This document shows, one piece after another, positions 34,901-43,322 of a DNA stretch of 64,000 nucleotides; position 1 is the first letter of the stretch, and each line of letters begins with the position of its first letter. A program made the position numbers and the translations under genes. The notes beneath the pieces are model-generated. The model was not told the origin of the DNA. It searched no databases and was given only the letters and a program-made list of their open reading frames with translations. The stretch comes from JBNKHH01 sp050290245. Its GTDB lineage: Bacteria; Pseudomonadota; Alphaproteobacteria; Rhodobacterales; Rhodobacteraceae. The stretch lies in NCBI GenBank assembly GCA_050290245.1, contig JBNKHH010000035.1:59586-123585 (forward strand), in the 5' to 3' direction.

Positions 34901-35237
34901 ACAGGTCGCCACCCGGGCAACGCCTGGCGTTCCCGATGCCCTCGCCGATCATCCAAGGGCACAGGCTTACTTCGGGGCGTTTCTCGATCTATTCGAGGAG
35001 ACAGGGCAACCCAGGATCGACGAGACGGCGCTGATCAGCGAAGCCATCCACATCGAGGAGACGGTAGACAACGCGGTGCGCACCCATTCAATCAACCCCG
35101 GCAGTATCGAGTCCGAGATACGGCGAACCTTGCTGCCCAGATACTTCAACCTACTCGGCGGCCTCGACGCAGCGAACAACCTGATCGAGCGCGTCATCGG
35201 TATTGTCCGTGCCGGTCACACCAGGGGCAGCCGATGA
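31953..35237 (+). CDS. hsdR: Type I restriction enzyme R subunit
   Basis: A 1094-residue restriction/translocase subunit. The N-terminal PD-(D/E)xK nuclease has YRPDVVCYVNGIPLAVIEAK. The SF2 motor has the Walker A HTTGSGKSNLM, the Walker B VDEGH, motif III FIAFTGTPLLKE and VDKLLTGFDEP further on. The C-terminal helical domain docks onto HsdM/HsdS. It translocates and cuts unmethylated DNA at a distance. It is the largest gene of the operon. The stop overlaps the metallopeptidase start (ATGA). Confidence 0.96.
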   Translation: MMNLAPDTREEAAAKLPALHVLIAMGWDYLSPTEALTLRGSERSVLLEPMLRERLQAHRFDHRGKSYPLSSGGIDQVIRTITSIGLTEGLTPANQAIYVHLTKGITVTEFVDGERVSKTVPLFDWQDTSANIFQVTEELSVERRAGIGHYRPDVVCYVNGIPLAVIEAKRPVSSTKDKAMVDEGISQHLRNQMGDGIQDLYAYSQLLLSISGSGGRYATTMTKKKFWSLWREEEITEAEMAGIRNQSLSEAQRAALFADRPDWALKGYDRLHAAPVAVTEQDRMIIGLLRPDRLLDFTQRFVFFDQKIGKMAARYQQVRGTKAILDQISRKKPDGSREGGVIWHTTGSGKSNLMVLLAKSLLVEPEFADWRIILVTDRIDLEKQLAGTFLTGGAFGSAVATKKDGDTAKVQSGRDLAERIGNGNERITFTLLQKFNSATKMPECHNASDKLVVLVDEGHRSQGGENHERMRQALPNAAFIAFTGTPLLKEDKTRNKFGPILHAYTMQDAVADGAVTPLVYEERRPILDVNEAAIDAWFDKITANLSDDQRSDLKKKFSTRGKLYGAANRIDLIAYDIATHFNENFARLDLGLKAQLATDSKLSAIRYKAALDATGMVTSAVVISPPDTREGHDEADESKAPEVQAWWKANVGADPQTYEDNIIEDFGKDGPPDILIVVDKLLTGFDEPRNAVLYIDKHLKGHNLLQAIARVNRLHDAKQHGYLIDYRGVLAELDTSIQDYQDLAEQTQAGYEIDDLVGLVQNVSTEYKRLPALHDALWAIFRGVKNKADWEAFRQVLIPQFATDETGESYDQRQKIREDFYDALTAFGMCLKLALSSRTFFEDGAFDEKTVRTYKRDLKFFTELRIQAKRDAQEVVDFSEYEAQIRRLVDKQVIGQDIEEPEGFIRVDELGQDSDPDDWSEEKTRTEADLIKTRIRKTIEQDLIDDPFAQRVFSDLLKEAIREAEAMFDHPGKQYTMFRDLEEQVATRATPGVPDALADHPRAQAYFGAFLDLFEETGQPRIDETALISEAIHIEETVDNAVRTHSINPGSIESEIRRTLLPRYFNLLGGLDAANNLIERVIGIVRAGHTRGSR

Positions 35238-35962
35238 CCACATTCGCTCTGGTATATGGCGACGAGCGCATCCCCTACGAGGTGCAGTCCGACGAGAAAA
35301 GAACACGCAAGATCGCGATCCACGTTTACCCTGACGGTTCGGTCAGCGTGGATGCACCGCCGGGCTATGATGTCTCCGACATCCGGGCCGCCGTCCAGCG
35401 TCGAGCCCGTTGGGTCTCGTCCCACGTCGCTGAAGCCCGGGCACGCTATGCCCTCGTTCGCCCCCGGGAATACGTATCGGGCGAGCAGGTGCTCTATTTG
35501 GGCCGCCGCTACGTGTTGAAAATTGTTAGGACGTCAGTTTCACCGGGGCCGGTAAAATTGAGGGCCGGACGTGTGGAGGTCGAATCCACTTCCGGAAATC
35601 CCGATGAAGTAAAGGGTCGGCTTCGAGGTTGGTATCGGGCTAAGGCGCGCGATTTCTTTGCCAGGCGTCTCGACGAGCTTTCGCATCGGCTACATTGGGT
35701 CGATCCAACACCGCCATTTCGCCTACTTGGCATGACCCGCCAGTGGGGAAGCTGTTCTCCCAGTGGAGAGATCATACTGAATCCGCACCTGATAAAAGCG
35801 CCGCGCGAATGCGTTGAATACGTCCTCGTCCACGAGCTTGCTCACTTGACATATCACGATCACGGCCCCGAATTTTGGCGTCTGGTCGAAAAGACCGTTC
35901 CAGAATGGCGTATCCATAAGCGTAAACTCGATGGAATGGCTGAACTATTGTTCGCGGAGTAA
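35234..35962 (+). CDS. YgjP-type zinc metallopeptidase (M48-like)
   Basis: A 242-residue DUF45/YgjP family protein. An N-terminal beta domain (RKIAIHVYPDGSVSVDAP) precedes the zinc site HELAHLTYHDHGPEFW, where HExxH and the third His bind zinc and Glu is catalytic. The WGSCSPSG motif of the family is present. It often follows type I restriction genes, and its role there is unknown; processing of HsdR or stress response is possible. GC drops in the second half. It is the last gene of the operon. Confidence 0.9.
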   Translation: MTTFALVYGDERIPYEVQSDEKRTRKIAIHVYPDGSVSVDAPPGYDVSDIRAAVQRRARWVSSHVAEARARYALVRPREYVSGEQVLYLGRRYVLKIVRTSVSPGPVKLRAGRVEVESTSGNPDEVKGRLRGWYRAKARDFFARRLDELSHRLHWVDPTPPFRLLGMTRQWGSCSPSGEIILNPHLIKAPRECVEYVLVHELAHLTYHDHGPEFWRLVEKTVPEWRIHKRKLDGMAELLFAE

Positions 35963-36014
35963 CACGGTTCCCAGGGAAGAAAGATATCTGCCTGTGAGCT
36001 CTACTTGACGCGCC

Positions 36015-36033
36015 GTGTTGGGAAAGATGTTGG
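36015..36033. repeat. Island-end copy of the integrase-region repeat
   Basis: GTGTTGGGAAAGATGTTGG differs by one base from the central and right part of the site at 22486-22504. It is in the same orientation and 60 bp from attR. It is a candidate integrase arm-type binding site. Confidence 0.6.
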
Positions 36034-36092
36034 CATCAATGGTCAAATATCAGAAATAACCTTTAAAAATCAGATATTTGATGGGTGTGATG

Positions 36093-36106
36093 TGGCAGCC
36101 CGTAGG
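36093..36106. repeat. attR, 14-bp direct repeat in tRNA-Glu
   Basis: The right copy of TGGCAGCCCGTAGG, covering the CCA end and acceptor 3' strand of tRNA-Glu. It is identical to the left copy at 22353. Confidence 0.85.
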
Positions 36107-36167
36107 GGAATCGAACCCCTCTTTCCAGGTTGAAAACCTGGCGTCCTAACCGATAGACGAACGGGCC
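36093..36167 (-). tRNA. tRNA-Glu (UUC)
   Basis: A 75-nt tRNA on the minus strand. The acceptor GGCCCGU pairs with ACGGGCU (one G-U), the T loop is UUCGAUU, the anticodon loop contains UUC and CCA is encoded. It remains intact after island insertion because the 3' end is rebuilt by attR. Confidence 0.95.
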
Positions 36168-36291
36168 GCGCTGTGGAGCGCTAATTAGGGAAACTCCTGT
36201 CGAAGGGCAAGAGGGTTTTTCACGAAAAGCGCTTAGGGTGGAATTTTTTCCGCCAGGCCTATTTCACGGTGCCAAAGCACAGGCGTTCAAC

Positions 36292-38058
36292 TCAGTTCGT
36301 CGAACGGGCGGCGTCTTCCAGGCGCAGTTCGACCTTCTGGCGGCCGCCCCAGTGACTGACTTCGATCCGTCCTGCCAGGTGAAAACGCGCGCCGCCGTGC
36401 CTGGAGAGCGCCGTGCCCATGGGGCTGTCGAAGGCGTTGAAAGCTATGGCGTCCATCCGGGCGCCAAGGCCATCGCCAAAGCTCAGCTTCAGGTGGCCCG
36501 ACCCGACCTCGCGCGCGTGCAGGATGGCGACATCCGGAAAGGCAAAGCGCGGGGCAGGGGCGCTCTGGCCGAAAGGCCCGGCGGCTTCCAGTTTTTGGAC
36601 CAGTTCGACCGTGGCGGCGCCGGGCATCAGGGCGGCGGAAATGCGCAGGTCCGACGGTCCGCCCGCGCCGGCGCCCTGGCGCTCCAGAAGCTCCGACAGA
36701 CGATCCATCGCTGCCTCGATCGAGTCCCGCGCGACGGTGAGACCTGCCGCCATCTTGTGGCCGCCGCCTTTCTCCAAAAGCCCTTCCGAGGCCAGCCGCT
36801 GTACCGCGTGGCCCAGGTCGACCCCTCGGACCGAGCGCCCCGACCCCTTGCCGATGTCTCCGTCCAGCCCGATGACCACGGCGGGGCGGTTGGTGGCCTC
36901 TTTCAGCCGTGCCGCCACGATGCCGACGACGCCCGGGTGCCAGCCTTCGCCCGCGGCCCAGACCAGCGGGCCGTCCAGCCCGCGCTCCTCGGCCTGGGCC
37001 AGAGCGGCGTCGCGCACTGCCGTTTCGATCTCGCGCCGTTCGGTGTTCAGCTGGTCCAGCCGCTCGGCCATGGCGCGCGCCTCGTCGGCGTCCAGGGATG
37101 ACAGGCAGCGCGCGCCAAGATCCGCCCGGCCCACGCGGCCACCCGCGTTGACGCGCGGTCCCAGAACATAGCCCAGGTGATAGGCCGACGGCGGCGCGTC
37201 CAGTCCTGCCACGTCCGCCAGCGCCACAAGACCCGGCCGCGCCCTGCTGGCCATGATCTTTAGCCCTTGAACCACAAGCGCCCGGTTCACCCCGACCAGG
37301 GGCGCCACGTCCGCCACCGTTGCCAGCGCCACAAGGTCCAGCATCGCCATCAGGTCGGGACCGGTGTGCCCGGCCTGGCGCATCTGCCGGTTGGCCTCGA
37401 CCAAGACCAAAAAGACCACGGCAGCGGCGCAAAGGTGCCCGAGGTCGCCATTCTCGTCCTGCCTGTTGGGGTTCACCACCGCCAGCGCGTCCGGCAAGGT
37501 TTCCTCGGCAAGGTGGTGGTCGATGATGACCACGTCGGCCTCCTTGGCGGCAGCGATGGCCTCGAACGACAGCGTGCCGCAATCGACGCACACGATCAGG
37601 TCGTGCCCGGCAGCCAGCATCGACATGGCCTCGGGGTTCGGCCCATAGCCCTCGTCGATCCGGTCCGGCACATACAGCGTCGCATCCCGTCCCTGTTGGC
37701 GCATCCAGTCCAGGAGAAGTGCCGCCGAACTCCCGCCGTCCACGTCATAATCGGCAAAGACCGCGATCCGTTGACCCGCGCTGACAGCAGACACCAGACG
37801 CGCGGCCGCGGGCTCCATGTCGCGCAGGCTCCGCGGATCGGGCAATGACTCGCGCAGGGTGGGGGAGAGATAGGCCTCGGCCTCATCGGGTGTGACGCCA
37901 CGCGCGGCCAGAACACGCGCAACCGGCTCGCTCAGACCCGTCGCCTGGGCGATCGCCTCTGCCTGGCGGATGTCCTCTCCGCCCGGACCGACCCACCGGC
38001 GGCCGCTCAGCGAGGTCTCGACCCCGAGGAACGCGTTCAACTGATTATTGTCGGGCAA
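36292..38058 (-). CDS. recJ: Single-stranded-DNA exonuclease RecJ
   Basis: A 588-residue DHH/DHHA1 exonuclease. Metal motifs are FADYDVDGGSSAALL and IDHHLAEE, with the C-terminal DHHA1 GGGHKMAAGL signature and an OB-like tail. RecJ digests 5' single-stranded ends in recombination and mismatch repair. It lies beside glpX, separated by a divergent cytochrome gene, an altered version of the common Rhodobacteraceae glpX-recJ order. Confidence 0.95.
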   Translation of the reverse strand: MPDNNQLNAFLGVETSLSGRRWVGPGGEDIRQAEAIAQATGLSEPVARVLAARGVTPDEAEAYLSPTLRESLPDPRSLRDMEPAAARLVSAVSAGQRIAVFADYDVDGGSSAALLLDWMRQQGRDATLYVPDRIDEGYGPNPEAMSMLAAGHDLIVCVDCGTLSFEAIAAAKEADVVIIDHHLAEETLPDALAVVNPNRQDENGDLGHLCAAAVVFLVLVEANRQMRQAGHTGPDLMAMLDLVALATVADVAPLVGVNRALVVQGLKIMASRARPGLVALADVAGLDAPPSAYHLGYVLGPRVNAGGRVGRADLGARCLSSLDADEARAMAERLDQLNTERREIETAVRDAALAQAEERGLDGPLVWAAGEGWHPGVVGIVAARLKEATNRPAVVIGLDGDIGKGSGRSVRGVDLGHAVQRLASEGLLEKGGGHKMAAGLTVARDSIEAAMDRLSELLERQGAGAGGPSDLRISAALMPGAATVELVQKLEAAGPFGQSAPAPRFAFPDVAILHAREVGSGHLKLSFGDGLGARMDAIAFNAFDSPMGTALSRHGGARFHLAGRIEVSHWGGRQKVELRLEDAARSTN

Positions 38059-38313
38059 GTATCCCTCACACCCCGGAGCCGTGACTTTGGTCTCAAGGCT
38101 ATCTTAGCTCGGGGCGGGTTGGAACAGCTTCGCGCGAAATAACGCGTCACATCCGATGCGGCAGATTGTTGGTCTTGGAAAATGAAAAATGCCGGACGAC
38201 GCGTCCGCTGGGCAAGAAACTGGCTTCTTGATGGATATCAATACTCATATGTGGCGACGGCGCTAGCATGGTGACAGGCCTGATGAAAGCGGCCTGAAGG
38301 GGAGGAAACTGCA

Positions 38314-38712
38314 ATGAAAACGACAGTCCTTGTAACGGCGTTTTTCGCCAGCTTGTTGGGGGTTCAGCCCGTTGCGGCGGATAAAGCGGGCGAAACCGAA
38401 TACATGATCGCTTGCGCGGGATGCCATGGCGAGACCGCGAAAGGTGATGGACCGCTGGCGGGACTCCTAAAGATTCAAACTCCGGACCTGACGGGCCTGA
38501 CCGCCCGAAACAATGGAACTTTTCCGTTTGAGTACGCAGTCTTCGTGATCGACAGGCGAAAAGTGATACCAGTCCATGGAGACGACATGCCGGTCTGGGG
38601 TGATCGTTATGTCGCCGCGGCCTCCAGCGAGCGGGGAGAGTCGGCAGAAATGGTTGCGCGGGGACGCATACTGTCCCTTGTCTACTACCTCGAGTCGATC
38701 CAGCAGCAGTAG
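38314..38712 (+). CDS. Periplasmic c-type cytochrome
   Basis: A 132-residue class I cytochrome c. A signal peptide ends near PVAADKA. The haem motif is CAGCH and the probable Met ligand is in DDMPVW. It would carry electrons in the periplasm. A GGGGAGGAAACT ribosome-binding site precedes the ATG. It is inserted between recJ and glpX on the opposite strand. Confidence 0.9.
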   Translation: MKTTVLVTAFFASLLGVQPVAADKAGETEYMIACAGCHGETAKGDGPLAGLLKIQTPDLTGLTARNNGTFPFEYAVFVIDRRKVIPVHGDDMPVWGDRYVAAASSERGESAEMVARGRILSLVYYLESIQQQ

Positions 38713-38743
38713 CCCGAAGCGGATTCCTGAAGGCCTATGCCTG

Positions 38744-38775
38744 GCTCAATCCAGACATTGGTGTCTGGATTGAGC
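38744..38775. terminator. Perfect 14-bp hairpin between convergent genes
   Basis: GCTCAATCCAGACA pairs perfectly with TGTCTGGATTGAGC around a TTGG loop, between the cytochrome and glpX stops. There is no T tract on either strand, so a bidirectional terminator is likely but unproven. The stem is much longer than usual. Confidence 0.6.
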
Positions 38776-38824
38776 ACCTGCGCCGCACAGATGAACACTC
38801 GGCCGCTGCCCGCCGAAGCGGACC

Positions 38825-39790
38825 TCAGTCCTCGATCGGGTGGCGATAGTTCATGCGCCGGACCGAACCCGTTTTCGACCGCATCAGGATCGTCTCGGCA
38901 GTCAAGACGCGCGGTTCGCGCTTGATCCCCGGCAGGATCGAGCCGTCGGTGACGCCGGTCGCTGCAAAAATTACGTCGCCCGTCACCATGTCGTCGCGGG
39001 TGTAGACCCGGTCGAAATTGGTGATCCCGGCCTTGGTGGCGCGGCCGCGCTCGTCGTCGTTGCGGAACATCAGCTTTCCGAAAATCTGACCGCCCATGCA
39101 CTTCAACGCGGCGGCCGCAAGAACACCCTCTGGTGCCCCGCCCGAACCCATGTACATGTCGATGCCCGTCGTCGGTTCGGCACAGTGGATGACACCGGCG
39201 ACATCGCCGTCGGTGATCAGGCGGATAGCGCAGCTCGTGGTGCGCAACTCGGCAATCATCTCCTCATGGCGGGGACGCTCCAATACGCAAACCGTGATGT
39301 CCGAGGTCGACACGCCCTTGGCGGCGGCCAGGGCGCTCACGCGCTCGGCCGGTGACATGTCCATCGTGACGACGCCGGGGCGGAAGCCGGGTCCGATGGC
39401 CAGCTTGTCCATATAGACGTCCGGGGCGTGCAGCATGGTGCCGCGCGGACCCATGGCAATGACGGTCAGGGCGTTCGGCATGTCCTTGGCGGTCAGCGTC
39501 GTGCCTTCCAGCGGGTCCAGCGCGATGTCCACCTCGGGGCCTTCGCCCGTGCCGACGCTCTCGCCGATATACAGCATCGGAGCCTCGTCGCGTTCACCTT
39601 CGCCGATCACCACGACGCCCTTGATGTCCAGCTGGTTCAACTGGTCGCGCATGGCGTTCACAGCAGCCTGGTCGGCGGCCTTTTCGTCGCCGCGCCCGAT
39701 CAGCCGGGCAGAGGCCAGTGCTGCTGCCTCGCTGACACGGGCCAGGCCCAGGGAAAGCATGCGATCGTAAAACTCAGGCGCGTCGGCCAT
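38825..39790 (-). CDS. glpX: Fructose-1,6-bisphosphatase class II
   Basis: A 321-residue GlpX. Metal and substrate motifs include GEGERDEAPM, DPLEGTT and GSGGAPEGVLAAAALKC. It hydrolyses fructose 1,6-bisphosphate in gluconeogenesis and the Calvin cycle. The start at 39790 follows GGAG; the frame upstream is not protein-like. It is convergent with the cytochrome gene and divergent from purA. Confidence 0.95.
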   Translation of the reverse strand: MADAPEFYDRMLSLGLARVSEAAALASARLIGRGDEKAADQAAVNAMRDQLNQLDIKGVVVIGEGERDEAPMLYIGESVGTGEGPEVDIALDPLEGTTLTAKDMPNALTVIAMGPRGTMLHAPDVYMDKLAIGPGFRPGVVTMDMSPAERVSALAAAKGVSTSDITVCVLERPRHEEMIAELRTTSCAIRLITDGDVAGVIHCAEPTTGIDMYMGSGGAPEGVLAAAALKCMGGQIFGKLMFRNDDERGRATKAGITNFDRVYTRDDMVTGDVIFAATGVTDGSILPGIKREPRVLTAETILMRSKTGSVRRMNYRHPIED

Positions 39791-39982
39791 GGGGCATCTC
39801 CTAATCCGGTTCGCGCCTTCCCTAGCGGGGCCTCGGCAAGGCGGCAAGGGGCTTGGCGGACGGTTGCGCTAACGGTCTGCGGACTGTGTCCAAGGGTCAC
39901 GCCATGCGAATTCTTCCCTTTCGCCCCCCGTGCCTGCCCGCTATAGAGCGGCTGTTTGACGTCTACCAAGGAGAGACCTCTG

Positions 39983-41275
39983 ATGGCCAACGTTGTGGTG
40001 GTCGGTGCCCAGTGGGGCGACGAAGGCAAGGGCAAGATCGTGGATTGGCTCAGCGAACGGGCGGACGTGATCTGCCGGTTCCAGGGCGGCCATAACGCGG
40101 GCCATACGCTGGTCATCGACGGAGCGGTCTACAAGTTGCACGCGCTGCCCTCGGGAGTGGTGCGCGGCGGGAAGCTTTCGGTCATCGGCAACGGCGTCGT
40201 GCTGGATCCCTGGCACCTGGTCGAGGAAATCGAGACCGTGCGTGCTCAGGGCGTTGAAATCACCCCCGAGACCCTGATGATCGCCGAAAATACGCCGTTG
40301 ATCCTGCCCGTTCATGGCGAATTGGACCGCGCGCGCGAGGCCCAGAATTCGGTCGCCAAGATCGGCACCACTGGGCGCGGCATCGGCCCGGCCTACGAAG
40401 ACAAGGTTGGCCGCCGTGTCGTCCGCGTCGCCGACCTCGCCGATGAAAAAACGCTGGAGACCCGCATCGACCGCCTTCTGGTCCACCACGACGCGCTGCG
40501 CCGCGGTCTCGGCCTCCCGGAAGTCGACCGCGCCGAGCTTCTGGCCAAGCTGAAAGAGATCGCGCCGAAAATCCTCGAATACGCCGCCCCGGTCTGGAAA
40601 GTGCTGAACGAGCAGAAAAAGGAAGGCCGCCGTATCCTGTTCGAAGGGGCGCAGGGCGCTCTTCTGGACATCGATTTCGGCACCTATCCGTTCGTCACCT
40701 CGTCCAATGTCATCTCTGGCCAGGCCGCAACCGGCACGGGCATCGGTCCGGGCTCGATCGACTTTGTCCTCGGCATCGTAAAAGCCTATACCACCCGCGT
40801 CGGCGAGGGTCCTTTCCCGACCGAACTGGACGATGCGGACGGCCAGCGCCTTGGCGAGCGTGGCCACGAATTCGGCACCACCACCGGACGCAAGCGACGC
40901 TGCGGCTGGTTCGACGCCGTGCTGGTGCGCCAGACCTGCGCCACCTCGGGCGTCAACGGTATTTCGCTGACCAAGCTCGACGTGCTCGACGGGTTCGACG
41001 AGTTGAAAATCTGCACAGGCTATGAACTGGACGGAAAACTCCTTGACTACCTCCCCACGGCGACCGACCAACAGGCCCGCGTGACGCCCGTCTACGAGAC
41101 AATGAAAGGCTGGTCGGAATCGACCGCAGGCGCGCGCAGCTGGGCCGACCTGCCGGGCGAGGCTGTGAAATACGTCCGTCGGATCGAAGAGCTGATTCAG
41201 TGCCCCGTCGCGCTCTTGTCGACGTCGCCCGAACGCGACGACACCATTCTGGTGACCGACCCCTTCGCGGATTAA
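39983..41275 (+). CDS. purA: Adenylosuccinate synthetase
   Basis: A 430-residue PurA. GTP-binding GAQWGDEGKGKI, GHNAGHT, and the IMP site around GTTGRGIGPAYEDK are present. It converts IMP and aspartate to adenylosuccinate in AMP synthesis. The start at 39983 behind AAGGAGAG is preferred over an earlier in-frame codon. It lies alone, divergent from glpX. Confidence 0.97.
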   Translation: MANVVVVGAQWGDEGKGKIVDWLSERADVICRFQGGHNAGHTLVIDGAVYKLHALPSGVVRGGKLSVIGNGVVLDPWHLVEEIETVRAQGVEITPETLMIAENTPLILPVHGELDRAREAQNSVAKIGTTGRGIGPAYEDKVGRRVVRVADLADEKTLETRIDRLLVHHDALRRGLGLPEVDRAELLAKLKEIAPKILEYAAPVWKVLNEQKKEGRRILFEGAQGALLDIDFGTYPFVTSSNVISGQAATGTGIGPGSIDFVLGIVKAYTTRVGEGPFPTELDDADGQRLGERGHEFGTTTGRKRRCGWFDAVLVRQTCATSGVNGISLTKLDVLDGFDELKICTGYELDGKLLDYLPTATDQQARVTPVYETMKGWSESTAGARSWADLPGEAVKYVRRIEELIQCPVALLSTSPERDDTILVTDPFAD

Positions 41276-41328
41276 ACCGAGGCGCTGGCTTCCGCCGCTT
41301 CCCGACGTCGCGCCGACCTTGGACCGCC

Positions 41329-42219
41329 TCAGTCCAGAACCACGATTCCCGTGTGCTTGGACTTGTGCTCGGGCTCGACGTGGATCGTCACCCGCGTATC
41401 CGGCACCGCTTTTGCTATCGCTTCTTCGATCCGGTCGCAGATCTCATGGGCATCGAACACGCTCATGTCACCCGGCACCACAAGGTGGAACTCAACGAAT
41501 GTCGCGCTCCCCGCGTGCCGGGTCTTGAGGTCATGGGCCTCGACGGCCCCATGCGCTTCCTGGGCAATGACGCAACGGATCGATTCCAGCGTCTCGTCGG
41601 GAACGGATTCATCCATCAGCCCGCTCAGGGAGTCCTTTACCACGCGCCAGCCGGACCAGAGAATGTTCACGGCCACCAGCGCCGCCATCACCGGATCGAG
41701 GATCCACCATCCGGTAACCAATGCCAGCAGGACGCCGACCGCCACGCCCGCCGAGGTGACGACATCGGTCCACAGATGCCGCCCATCGGCCACTAGAGCG
41801 GGAGATTTCAGCAAGCTCCCCCGCCGCACCAGGATATAGGCCCAGACCGCGTTGGCCCCGGTTGCAACTAGGTTCACCGCCAGTCCAAGGGCAGGGGTCT
41901 CCAGGGAGCGCGGTGCCAGAAGCCCCTCATAGGCCTCGCGCAGGATGAACGCCGCAGCCGTGATGATCATCACGCCTTCCAGGACTGCGCTGAAATACTC
42001 GGCCTTGTGATGTCCGAAATTATGGTTCGAATCCGCCGGCCGCGACGCCACACGGATCGCGACCAGTGCCGCAAACGCCGTCGCCAGGTTTACCGTGCTT
42101 TCCAGGGCGTCTGACAACAGCGCAACCGATCCGGTCAGCCACCAGGCCAGCACCTTGAGGCCGAGAACGACGATGCCGATACAAAGACTGCCGATAGCCA
42201 GCTTGAGCGTTTGCGTCAC
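41329..42219 (-). CDS. Cation diffusion facilitator transporter
   Basis: A 296-residue CDF family efflux protein with six membrane helices. Metal-site segments are SVALLSDALES in helix II and SNHNFGHHKAEYFSAVLEG in the next loop/helix. A C-terminal cytosolic domain has the His/Asp metal-binding pattern. It exports zinc, iron or manganese using protons; the metal is not readable. The start is a GTG. It is convergent with purA. Confidence 0.92.
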   Translation of the reverse strand: MTQTLKLAIGSLCIGIVVLGLKVLAWWLTGSVALLSDALESTVNLATAFAALVAIRVASRPADSNHNFGHHKAEYFSAVLEGVMIITAAAFILREAYEGLLAPRSLETPALGLAVNLVATGANAVWAYILVRRGSLLKSPALVADGRHLWTDVVTSAGVAVGVLLALVTGWWILDPVMAALVAVNILWSGWRVVKDSLSGLMDESVPDETLESIRCVIAQEAHGAVEAHDLKTRHAGSATFVEFHLVVPGDMSVFDAHEICDRIEEAIAKAVPDTRVTIHVEPEHKSKHTGIVVLD

Positions 42220-42408
42220 GGGCGTGCGATCTCCTGGATAAGATAGGCCACCTCAGCCGACACGCAGATACGACCCGACACATGTGGATGCACATACTTC
42301 CGACTACCTTCCTGATCAAAGGGGTTCAACAGTTCTGCGTACCCGCCGAGCGCAAATCGGGTGGTTCTGTGTTATACTGGTCTTCATCTCGTAGAGGGGG
42401 AGGACGCT

Positions 42409-42699
42409 ATGAGATTTGCAACAATTACCACTTGGGAGGTCATGGACGGTGCCGATTTCGATATCGTCATGGACCGGGTGCGTGCGAAACGCCTGCCGGC
42501 CCTGCGAGAACTCGGGGCTGAGCGTGTCCAGGTCATTCGTACTAGCGACCGAACCATTGCCGCGATCTCGGAATGGCCGGATCAGGCGACCCGCGACACG
42601 GCATCGTCCTATATCGAAGAGGTGCGCAAGACCGTGCGCACCGAGGACAACAGCCGCATGACCGGCGAACTTCAGGGCGCCGTCGTCGCCGAGCTCTGA
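42409..42699 (+). CDS. Small hypothetical protein, possible dimeric alpha-beta barrel
   Basis: A 96-residue protein preceded by GGGGGAGGA. The pattern (MRFATITTWEV, then RVQVIRTSDRTIAAISEWPD) looks like a ferredoxin-like, antibiotic-monooxygenase-type fold, which acts as a homodimer. No specific function can be given. Confidence 0.65.
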   Translation: MRFATITTWEVMDGADFDIVMDRVRAKRLPALRELGAERVQVIRTSDRTIAAISEWPDQATRDTASSYIEEVRKTVRTEDNSRMTGELQGAVVAEL

Positions 42700-42843
42700 C
42701 TGTCCGGGACCCGAGCCTGTTCCGGCCCCGGTGACTGCGGGCGCTATTTCGCGCCCATGCGGAGCCGACATTATGCCGATCCTCGGCGCCGCTCACGCGG
42801 CGGACGTCTTGACCTCGCCAGAGGCAGACCGTACCTGCGGGCC

Positions 42844-43080
42844 ATGGCACTCTCGTACAAAGCCCGCCGCCGCTGGTCCCTGATCGTTCTGCTGATTGGC
42901 CTGCCGCTCTATATCGTGGCGGCAATCTCGGTGGTGAACTGGCTGGGACGACCGCCGTTCCTCGTCGAACTCGCCGTCTATGTCGTTCTCGGGTTTCTCT
43001 GGGCCTTGCCGTTCAGGGCAATCTTCCGTGGCGTCGGCAAGGCGGACCCCGATGCGCCCGATCAGGGTGCCGGAAAATGA
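42844..43080 (+). CDS. DUF2842 membrane protein
   Basis: A 78-residue protein with two hydrophobic helices (LIVLLIGLPLYIVAAISVV and FLVELAVYVVLGFLWALPF) joined by a short GRPP loop. It fits the DUF2842 family of alphaproteobacteria. The ATG at 42844 is the family start; an upstream frame is not protein-like. Confidence 0.8.
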   Translation: MALSYKARRRWSLIVLLIGLPLYIVAAISVVNWLGRPPFLVELAVYVVLGFLWALPFRAIFRGVGKADPDAPDQGAGK

Positions 43081-43322
43081 CGCGCCGTCCGGCTCTCGAA
43101 GGGGCGTAGACTGGTCTGTGCGATACCCGTCACGGTTTGGTATCAAAATCACAAGGACAGCATGCGGCGCCCGTGCCATACGTTTCGAAGACGGGTCGCG
43201 TGCGTCTGGCAGGCACTGGCGTCTACCACTGTATATGAATTAAATCAGCAGCTTGTGCTGGGAATTTCATAGGTTCGGCGTCGATATCTTTTTAGCTAGC
43301 CTTACGCAGGCGAAGGGAAATG

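Larger units (their letters stand above)
22353..36106. mobile_element. Integrated genomic island at tRNA-Glu
   Basis: A 13.7-kb element bounded by the 14-bp direct repeat TGGCAGCCCGTAGG. The right copy is the 3' end of the intact tRNA-Glu gene. It encodes a tyrosine integrase at the left end, AlpA, a winged-helix replication-like protein, an HGG-STG protein and a type I restriction operon with extra genes. The left half is more AT-rich than the flanks. No capsid, tail or conjugation genes are present, so it resembles a P4-like satellite or integrative defence island. Confidence 0.85.

Noticed and set aside
36287..37591. Long minus-strand frame inside recJ
   Set aside because: Same strand, wrong frame, Gly/Arg-rich; recJ motifs are in the other frame.
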